Below are positions 6,517 through 12,547 of a stretch of DNA of 12,547 bases, one piece after another. Source of the stretch: Haplosporangium gracile (taxonomy: Eukaryota > Mortierellomycota > Mortierellomycetes > Mortierellales > Mortierellaceae); assembly GCA_015499985.1 (NCBI GenBank), contig JAAAUF010001092.1, positions 1 through 12,547 of the forward strand, given 5' to 3'. A program made the translations under genes and the position numbers. The notes beneath the pieces are model-generated. The model saw only the letters and a program-made list of their open reading frames with translations. It was not told where the DNA came from and made no database searches. Numbering within the stretch: position 1 is the first letter of the stretch; each line of letters opens with the position of its first letter.

Positions 6517-8685
6517 CTAAGAGGTCAAACTATACTTGATCTCATTTTCAGGCCACACAAAGTACGGATGCCTTAGAGAAAGTCCCTCCAATGACGGCAG
6601 CGGTAGCACTGACATTGACTCCATTTCCTTGACCATCTCCTTCACATCCTTCAACAATCCCAAGTTCCGGAGCTGGTCCAACACCTCGGTTCCCGCCGAA
6701 ACATCACTAATGACTCTCGATCCTGAGACAACTGTCTCCTTCTGATCCGCCTCAAGTTTCTTCTCATGCTCCCGTCGTTTCTGCCACTGCTTGACCTCGT
6801 TCCGTCTCGACCATTTCGACTTGAAGTAATGTCCTGATGGTAACATCCAGTCTAAATCCACATCCTTGACATTGTTGAGGGTCCATGACGCATGATTCCC
6901 TGGCCTCACATCCAGTCTCTGCAGATGCCTCAGTCGACCGAGCAGGCACAACCCGCCCTCCAACTCTAGTCGGATCTTGGGACAACTGAGGTCGTGGGCT
7001 ATTCTAATGTTCTGGCAGAAATGTGGTGTGTGAACCCTGAGCTCCTCCAGTTGCGGAAATACACGGGAGACATATCCAAAAATGATTCGACTCTGGACAG
7101 GTGCCTTTGACATGAACTCGTTCGGGGCATAAACTTCGATGTGAAGGGTCTGGAGCCATCGGCAGCGCCATATGACTGGTGGTGATCTTGTGGGTTCAGA
7201 CATGTACAGGGTGGCAGCTGCAGTGGTGGTATACATGTCGATATTGTTGTTTCCGTAGAACTTGTTGCTGTTGCCGTTCTTATCGTTGTTGCTCTCGGTG
7301 ATGTTTGGATTGTCCAATAAGAAATATCCTCCGCGGCGATAAATGTCCCAATCCTCCAACCGAACAATCGTTTTGAGGGTTTTAAGGTGCACCAGCTTAT
7401 CGGTTGAGGATAAGAGCTGGTGCAGGAAAAGTGGCGCACCCCTGAGTTCTGACAAATGATATGATGTTCCTGGACGTCGCGCCTTGGAGAAAAGTTCTAA
7501 AGTTGTTAGACTGTTGGTGCCGGTATGTAATTCCAGATCCTTGAGCAGTGAGGAGGAAGTGTCGAGTACCCAGAGATTCCATTCCGAGACGATCGATGAA
7601 GAAGTACAGATCTCCGACATAGCTTGGAAGACCTCGGGGAGCGTTTGTTGGTTATGAGTGGAGATGTGGATTGTCTCCAGAACGATGGGTAGCGACTGGA
7701 GGTGGCGAAGGAGTCGCAGCCAGTCATATCCTTGGTCGTTATTGCTCGAGGGCACGGCGATTAACTTGAGCACCTTCAGCTTGGACGCGAACGTCAGTAG
7801 GTTCTCGAGGCTGCCCTGGTCGAACGTAGTGTTGTCTAAAATAAGCGACTGAAGCGCAAGTGGCTGTTGCCAAGACTGGTGTTGCTGCTCCTGATCCCGA
7901 TCGACGGTGGTGGCGGGCAGTGTCCAGACCAACTCCACCTCCGGCGTTCCATGAATTTCCAAGATCTCCAACAAAGGGCACCTGTTCTGCAGTAGACTGG
8001 ACAGACCGAGTACGATAAATCCTTGATCTGGTACCAAAATCGTCATCACAAGCTTGGTCAGGGTGTCGGGGTAAGGAAACCCTTGTGCTGCATATTGTGA
8101 AAAGGACATGTCGAGTGCGAGGTTCAGTTCCTTGAGCGGGCCGAAATTGTATAGTACTGCTGTCAATGCTGTCATTGCTGTTGTCGTCAGTGATGGTGAC
8201 GGAGCTGTTGCTGTTGCTGTTGTTGTTGCTGAGGCTGTTGTTGCTGTCTGCCCTAGCTCGTTTATGACCATACTTTCGCTCCCGCTCCCGCTCCTGTTGC
8301 TCCTGTGCTCATCCAGCCGTCGATACTCCTCCTGCGCACGCTCAATCGCATCCTTAATCTCCCACCCTTGGAGTCCCTCATCAGGCTTAGACAAGAGGTA
8401 ATAAGAGAACCGAGCCGCCCCAACCAGTTTTGCAGACATAGTGTATAGTCTCTCCTTGCTCCAGGAACTGTCCCAGACGACGCTTCGGAGGAGACGACCT
8501 TGGTTTAGACGGTGCCATTGGCGACAGACATAGACGACTCGGTAGCGGAGTGTGTGTTCATCAAGGTGGAGGAATATGAGTTCGAGGATTTCTGGGATGT
8601 CGAGGGGGGATGGTGTGCGACGAGTGTCGGTTGTGGTAGTGGGTCGTTTTGGTGTCCTTGAAAATGAGTTCCTGAATATGTTCAT
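6517..8685 (-). CDS. F-box/LRR protein, 722 aa, intact
   Basis: This uninterrupted reading frame probably encodes the substrate-recognition subunit of an SCF (Skp1-cullin-F-box) ubiquitin ligase. The F-box spans about residues 27-70 (SPLDIPEILELIFLHLDEHT, then VCRQWHRLNQGRLLRSVVW), with the family's LP/IPE-type start and conserved Trp57. A Thr/Ala-rich spacer (about 146-177) follows, then irregular leucine-rich units to the end, for example LKELNLALDMSF, LKVLKLIAVPSS, LEELRVHTPHF, LQRLDVRPG and LEGLSLRHPYF. A strongly charged stretch (about 623-650, WSRRNEVKQWQKRREHEKK) interrupts the last repeats. I chose the ATG at 8685. The frame is open to an ATG at 8862, but the extra 59 residues come largely from the pyrimidine-rich leader (a Phe/Pro/Ser run) and would not be expected in an F-box protein. 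The substrate cannot be inferred. Decayed relatives flank it on both sides in opposite orientation. Confidence 0.85.
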   Translation of the reverse strand: MNIFRNSFSRTPKRPTTTTDTRRTPSPLDIPEILELIFLHLDEHTLRYRVVYVCRQWHRLNQGRLLRSVVWDSSWSKERLYTMSAKLVGAARFSYYLLSKPDEGLQGWEIKDAIERAQEEYRRLDEHRSNRSGSGSESMVINELGQTATTASATTTATATAPSPSLTTTAMTALTAVLYNFGPLKELNLALDMSFSQYAAQGFPYPDTLTKLVMTILVPDQGFIVLGLSSLLQNRCPLLEILEIHGTPEVELVWTLPATTVDRDQEQQHQSWQQPLALQSLILDNTTFDQGSLENLLTFASKLKVLKLIAVPSSNNDQGYDWLRLLRHLQSLPIVLETIHISTHNQQTLPEVFQAMSEICTSSSIVSEWNLWVLDTSSSLLKDLELHTGTNSLTTLELFSKARRPGTSYHLSELRGAPLFLHQLLSSTDKLVHLKTLKTIVRLEDWDIYRRGGYFLLDNPNITESNNDKNGNSNKFYGNNNIDMYTTTAAATLYMSEPTRSPPVIWRCRWLQTLHIEVYAPNEFMSKAPVQSRIIFGYVSRVFPQLEELRVHTPHFCQNIRIAHDLSCPKIRLELEGGLCLLGRLRHLQRLDVRPGNHASWTLNNVKDVDLDWMLPSGHYFKSKWSRRNEVKQWQKRREHEKKLEADQKETVVSGSRVISDVSAGTEVLDQLRNLGLLKDVKEMVKEMESMSVLPLPSLEGLSLRHPYFVWPENEIKYSLTS
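8204..8250 (+). repeat. Imperfect GTT/GCT trinucleotide repeat within the F-box gene
   Basis: GTTGCT-type triplets repeat along the plus strand. On the coding (minus) strand they give alternating Ala and Thr codons (about residues 146-161), a low-complexity linker between the F-box region and the LRR region. The number of units probably differs among relatives. Confidence 0.8.
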
Positions 8686-8790
8686 ACTGTAGTACTTGTT
8701 CAAGTGAGAGGATAGAGAGGGAAAGGAAGGGGAAAAAAGGTGTGGGAAGAAAGAAAAGGGGAAAAAAGCAAAAAGAAAAACATTTAGCGC
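8686..8790 (-). promoter_or_regulatory. Pyrimidine-rich leader of the F-box/LRR gene
   Basis: On the minus strand the 100 bp before the chosen ATG are almost all T and C (the plus strand reads as runs of G and A at 8706-8782). The composition matches the leaders before the catalase and the LRR pseudogene, which supports ATG 8685 over the upstream ATG at 8862. No clear TATA box is seen. Confidence 0.45.
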
Positions 8791-9917
8791 TAACTCAAGA
8801 GTCGAATTCCTGTTCTTTTTGTTGCTCTTGTTGAGTTCGTGGCGTGCATGCATTGCATCCAAAACGGGAAAGGTCCGTCAAGCAAAAGAATGCTTTCAAA
8901 GAAAAAATTTTTGAGGGAAGGAAAGGAACCAAGAATCAATGGGACGTAACGGATAAAAATGACACCGGCATGCATTCTTTTGAGTTCTGAGTGACAATTA
9001 AAAAGAGAAATGTGAGAAAAAAAATATTAGGTTTCAGATCACAAACAAGAAAGGGGTTCACATCGGTTGCTTATTTTTCTTTCACGAGCCTATTGACAAC
9101 AGCGAAGGGAAGACAGAGCAAGCTCTTCAAGGAAGGGTGAATGGATGAGCACAATGGAAGGAAAGGAATTAAGTTAATTCAGAATGAGCGATTCTGTTTG
9201 TTCGACAGAAACAAAATTATGTCGGGCCTAGTTGGCGATGCGGTGTTGATCGTCGTGTTTATTCGTTACTCTTGTTCATAGACCATTGACCCCTTTCTCC
9301 TAGCTTCTTTCTCCGTTCTTTGTCTTTCGTTACCATTGCTTCCTTGGCTGTCAATATGTGACCGCTCTCTTTTTCCTTTACCCTACGCCTTTTTTTGTCA
9401 TCAAATAGGACGTGAACGACTCATAAAGCATGTTTGCATGCAACAAAGTAGTTTTTGCGCATTTCACATAAAATAGTTTATTTCGGCCACAATACCCCGA
9501 TTAGTGGACAAAGAAATTTAACGCACGTCTCCTTTACGTGTAACAGAAAAGTTTTTTGACCTTTGTACTCTCTCTGAATTGAAGTTAAGAGTCGCCATTT
9601 TTCTTTGTCACAGAGATATTGTGACACTGTCCTTCTAAGCTCTTATCGGCGTCAACTGTCATGGTACTACTGTACACAAGGCCCAGGTACCTGACCCCGG
9701 AGCTCGGTATCCACTGAAACATAATCTCCAGGAACAATCGCCTCGACGCGAATAGTCGTATAACTTCGGACATTTTTGTCTTTCATCCCTGAGATCAAAC
9801 TCAATTCGTAATCGTGACTGTTTTCCTGTTAACCTATTTTTTCACGCATGCGAGCGTTTTTGCCTTTCGCAACAAGACCCCCAACCATCATCGCCACCGC
9901 CGCCGGCCAGCATCGCG
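8791..9917. other. Intergenic DNA between divergent F-box loci
   Basis: No recognisable gene lies here. It holds a 15-bp palindrome GAATTAAGTTAATTC (9166-9180) with a weak stem directly after it, and a 7-bp perfect stem TGTCACA...TGTGACA (9606-9626). A short minus-strand open frame (9585-9773, 62 aa) has no family resemblance that I can name. The stretch probably contains the promoter of the minus-strand F-box gene on the left and that of the plus-strand F-box pseudogene on the right. Confidence 0.5.
9606..9626. repeat. 7-bp inverted repeat with 7-base loop
   Basis: TGTCACA (9606-9612) and TGTGACA (9620-9626) are perfect inverted copies around GAGATAT. It is a short dyad that could be a protein-binding site or chance; there is no gene context to decide. 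Confidence 0.6.
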
Positions 9918-11500
9918 ATGTGTCTCCCTGCAGAACTCATTCACACCCTCGGCCGATTCCTCATCGATCCTTTCTTTCTTGCATCCCTCCAACTCAACAA
10001 ACACTGGCACAACTCCTTGGTCCCTCTCCTCTGTTCATCCCTCTCCAATGCCCAATGGAATCACCCTTTTTTCCCCATTCAACAACTCTCCAAGACCTTC
10101 AAGGGTGATGACCTCCCCGTATCGCTCAGTCTTGTTCGGGATCTGGAATGGCATTGCAACGTCTTCATCAACGAGTTTTATTTCCTTTCGTCTTCTCCTT
10201 CTCGGTTGACGAGCCCCTGTGGCCTCGTATTGCGACGAGGTCATAGCTGTCTGCACAAGTTCTTACGCGGATCCTCGAGTCGACTCCCAACTTGACGATG
10301 TTGTCGCTGAGGATCAAGTAGACTGACCCCCATGTAAAATTCTTCGATACCATCCGGCAGTTGAGACACCTGAGGCGTCTGTCGATGGATGTGGTCATAC
10401 CAAGTACAGGACCTTTTTCGCTGGTCAAGTTTTATCCTCTCTTTACTCAGCTGGAGGAACTGTCGATCACTGGGTCTTGGCATCACTATATAGCACCTCA
10501 GGCACCGTCGTCTGACCCTTCGACCACTACGGTTCTCGGTTCATCAACTCTAACAACAGCGCTGGAACAGGATCAACCATGGAGGATAAGGAAACTGAGG
10601 ACATCCGTCGAGACACTGAGCATACTGCGAAGATGCCCCCACTTAGTCTCTCTTACATTGGGGCTCGTGAATGTCTTTAACGGATCCGTCGATAATCGCC
10701 CCTTTTCGCTACGCCAGGTCTTGGTGTGTCCCAACCTACAGGAACTCAGGATCGGATGATGGACTCGCAGTAACAAGGACAAAGATCTAGTCGAGACTTT
10801 ATTGTCCCTACCGCATATTCGGACTTTGGGATAATGTGTGTCACGTCTGGACCATTTCGAGTCCTTGGTATCCCTACTCCCTCACCAGCGACTACTGCCG
10901 CCGCCTTTACGCCAGGAGCAGGAGAAGGAGCATCATCCATTGCCGTTGGCGATACCTGGACTGGAGCATATCACTATCAATGAAGTTTGCATCGACAGCA
11001 GCGAAGAGAAAGAGTTTGGCCGGCTGGTCCTAGGCTTGCTCAAGACGCGACCCTTCTTAAAAATATTTACTTTGCATTACTACCCGATCAACCCCAGGAC
11101 CTTCCTCCCACAGCCGCAAAAGAAATTGATGACAAATGGGCGTGTACAGAACTGGAAACACTTGACTTTTGACTACCATGAGCAATCCGGAGCCACAGCG
11201 AAGACCAGATTCGGCAGGAAGTTAGGAGGCCCATGTATCGCCAACTCGGAGACCTGAAGAGACTAAAGTCGTTGACGATTCGGGGGAAAAACGTGGACAA
11301 GAGTCTGAAGGCTGGGATTTCACAACTGACGGGAGTAGTAGAGTTGGAGAGAATGGCAATCAAGGATGTTCAGTCTTGAGTCACGGACCGTGAAGGTGTG
11401 ATGAGCCTGATTCGGGTGTTGGGGTCAAAAATAAATCTCTTCGTCTTCAACCTGGTGATTTAGAGTTAATGAGGAGGTGTCTTCAGGAGGTTGGGCGGTC
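9918..11500 (+). pseudogene. F-box/LRR protein gene broken by stops and frameshifts
   Basis: An intact-looking F-box opens the gene: MCLPAELIHTLGRFLIDPFF, then LQLNKHWHNSLVPLLCSSL (residues 1-41). A frameshift at about 10195 moves the reading into another frame, where LRR text continues for about 1 kb: LTRILESTPNLTMLSLRIK, IRQLRHLRRLSMDVVIPS, CPHLVSLTLGLV and LEHITINEVCID. In-frame stops lie at 10244, 10319, 10757 and near 10832. A second shift at about 11210 leads into RPMYRQLGDLKRLKSLTIRG and LTGVVELERMAIKDVQS, then a stop. Readable text fades near 11500. In this fungal family such proteins are SCF adaptors, but this copy cannot give a full product. A short F-box-only peptide of up to 125 residues (9918-10295) could still be made if it is transcribed. 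Confidence 0.8.
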
Positions 11501-11641
11501 GGACATCATACTTGGAGAAAATTAGCATCGAAAATAAATGTAAATGTGCACGGTTGATTCATCAGGTCAACAGAATCAGATCCATGAGAAAACAGACTCA
11601 GTAACGCGTGTCCCTTCTCCGACGCATGCCAGTGAAAATAG

Positions 11642-11656
11642 AAAAAAAAAAAAAAA
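11642..11656 (+). repeat. A15 homopolymer
   Basis: A 15-base A-run lies in the stretch between two LRR remnants, where no coding text is readable (11500-11795). A retrocopied poly(A) tail is possible, but there is no matching intronless gene ending and no target duplication that I can see. Confidence 0.9.
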
Positions 11657-11794
11657 GGAATTTCTCAAGTTAACATTTTTTTGTTTGCAAGAGTATTTCA
11701 TAATCGGCTCAAATTGTGCTTCACTTACTTTGCATCAGTTCTTAGCGCCCTGCGCACGTCCTCGGTCCACTCCAGGATTGCGTCTGTATGCATA

Positions 11795-12470
11795 ACTCAA
11801 GTCTACCCATACCTCAAGAGCCTCTAGATCGATGTGTCCATCAATGTACCGTGCGCTGACAAGGGAGTAGGCATGCTTGAGCTGGTATTCTATCCGCAGC
11901 TGAGCATGAAGCTCCAGGGCGGGCTGTGCCTGCCTGCCAAGCTGAATCGCCTGAGGCGGCTCAGGATCTCGTCCGAAAGCGGTCGGTGGACGTTTGACTG
12001 TGAGGTCTTAAGATCAACTAGATCTCTTGCTCGACTTACCACCGCATGAATCGCATTTTCAGATACTGGACCGTTTCGCTTGGGAAGAAAATGAGGAAGC
12101 ACGAAAAGCAACAGGAGCAGGTGAGCCTGGAGTTTGCTAATGAAGAGAAGGTAGCTGAATCGACGGCAGCGCCGATCGCTGCAGTTGTCGTTGCCACAGA
12201 GACTGGGCCAGGGTTGCAAGGTCACCTTGATGATGTCGATGGTTGAGATGCGAAGGATATGGATTTGGACGATGACGGGGATGAGGACCAAGATTGGTTT
12301 TCAGCACATTGACCATTGGGATAAGGGGATGATCGTGGATCTTCAGGACCTGAGTTTGTTGCGTGACGTGGAGATCAAGGTTCGATGGATACAATCAGAC
12401 AACTTCCGCCCCCTGCCTGAGCTAAAGATACTCTCTCTTGAATTTAAGATGCTTAGGCGACCCAAGGTGA
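11795..12470 (+). pseudogene. C-terminal fragment of a second LRR subfamily
   Basis: The text starts TQVYPYLKSL, meets a TAG stop at 11825, and continues IDVSINVPCADKGVGMLELV, MKLQGGLCLPAKLNRLRRLR and GRWTF. After frame changes around 12010-12050 and 12245-12300 it reads KKMRKHEKQQEQ and LQDLSLLRDVEI, then LPELKILSLEF. This matches, in order, the C-terminal part of the intact minus-strand gene: LELEGGLCLLGRLRHLQRLD, NHASWTL, KQWQKRREHEKK, LRNLGLLKDVK and LPSLEGLSLRH. It is therefore a relative of that gene lacking its F-box half, and it is distinct from the pseudogene before it, which already has its own C-terminal segment. Readable homology stops about 30 bp before the right terminal repeat. 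Confidence 0.7.
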
Positions 12471-12496
12471 GATGCGACGTCACTTTCCTTCGTGGG

Positions 12497-12547
12497 AACA
12501 GGACAATGGGCGCCATAATTCTCTAATTGGCTGCCATTATTGCGGGA
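12497..12547 (-). repeat. Right 51-bp terminal inverted repeat
   Basis: This is the exact reverse complement of 2-52, from AACAGGACAATGGG inward to ATTGCGGGA at the edge. The base just inside (12496) already differs. The copy follows directly on the decayed LRR fragment, which gives the right boundary of the putative element. Confidence 0.9.

Larger units (their letters stand above)
2..12547. mobile_element. Putative 12.5-kb terminal-inverted-repeat element carrying catalase and F-box genes
   Basis: The two window ends are perfect 51-bp inverted copies of each other, which is the outline of a DNA transposon. Between them lie an intact catalase gene, one intact F-box/LRR gene, three degraded LRR-type genes or fragments and a nested miniature element. 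No DDE transposase, tyrosine recombinase, helicase or polymerase gene is recognisable, so any movement would need an enzyme supplied from elsewhere. A target-site duplication cannot be judged, because only one base lies outside the left repeat and none outside the right. The alternative is two independent short-element copies that happen to lie in opposite orientation around ordinary chromosomal genes. The inverted ends are observed. The single-element reading is inference. Confidence 0.5.

Noticed and set aside
9585..9773. A 62-aa minus-strand open frame in the intergenic region
   Set aside because: No recognisable motif, promoter or homologous remnant supports it, and a frame of this length is expected by chance.
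11642..11656. A retroposed gene copy marked by a poly(A) tail
   Set aside because: No intronless gene ends at the A-run and no flanking duplication is visible; other homopolymers are common in this window.
2..12547. Starship giant transposon
   Set aside because: There is no DUF3435 tyrosine-recombinase captain at the 5' end, and Starships normally have short direct repeats and modest inverted ends rather than 51-bp perfect ones.

Overview
The window looks like nuclear DNA of a filamentous fungus. A catalase gene is split by four GT...AG introns, core promoters are pyrimidine-rich just before the ATGs, and three separate copies of F-box/leucine-rich-repeat (LRR) protein genes are present. The large, fast-decaying F-box/LRR family and the 500-residue clade-3-like catalase recall early-diverging soil fungi of the Mortierella group. 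That placement is inference from family content, not from a marker gene.

The most striking feature is the frame. Bases 2-52 and 12497-12547 are perfect 51-bp inverted repeats of each other, so nearly the whole window lies between matching inverted termini, like a 12.5-kb DNA transposon. No intact transposase or recombinase is visible inside. If it is one element, it is non-autonomous and carries cargo. The alternative is two unrelated terminal-repeat copies that happen to face each other.

Layout: (1) 1-1400, left terminal repeat and non-coding DNA with a (GTTT)8 microsatellite. (2) 1407-4174, catalase with its promoter, five exons (500 aa, all heme, catalytic and NADPH residues present) and a poly(A) signal. 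(3) 4186-5748, promoter-like tract and a decayed plus-strand LRR (F-box type) pseudogene. (4) 5749-5967, a 219-bp Tc1/mariner-type miniature element with 24-bp inverted ends and a TA duplication, packed with TATACTATAGGA-like motifs. (5) 5971-6226, a broken coding remnant faintly like the C-terminal end of TnpB/Fanzor proteins. (6) 6517-8685 minus strand, an intact 722-aa F-box/LRR gene with a terminator-like hairpin directly after its stop. (7) 8791-9917, mostly empty intergenic DNA. (8) 9918-11500, a second plus-strand F-box/LRR pseudogene. (9) 11795-12470, a third LRR pseudogene fragment related to the C-terminus of the intact minus-strand gene, ending about 30 bp before the right terminal repeat.

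Functionally, only two genes look alive: catalase (hydrogen peroxide removal) and one F-box/LRR protein (probable substrate adaptor of an SCF ubiquitin ligase). Nothing in the sequence shows that they act together. The rest is a record of gene decay and transposon insertion.
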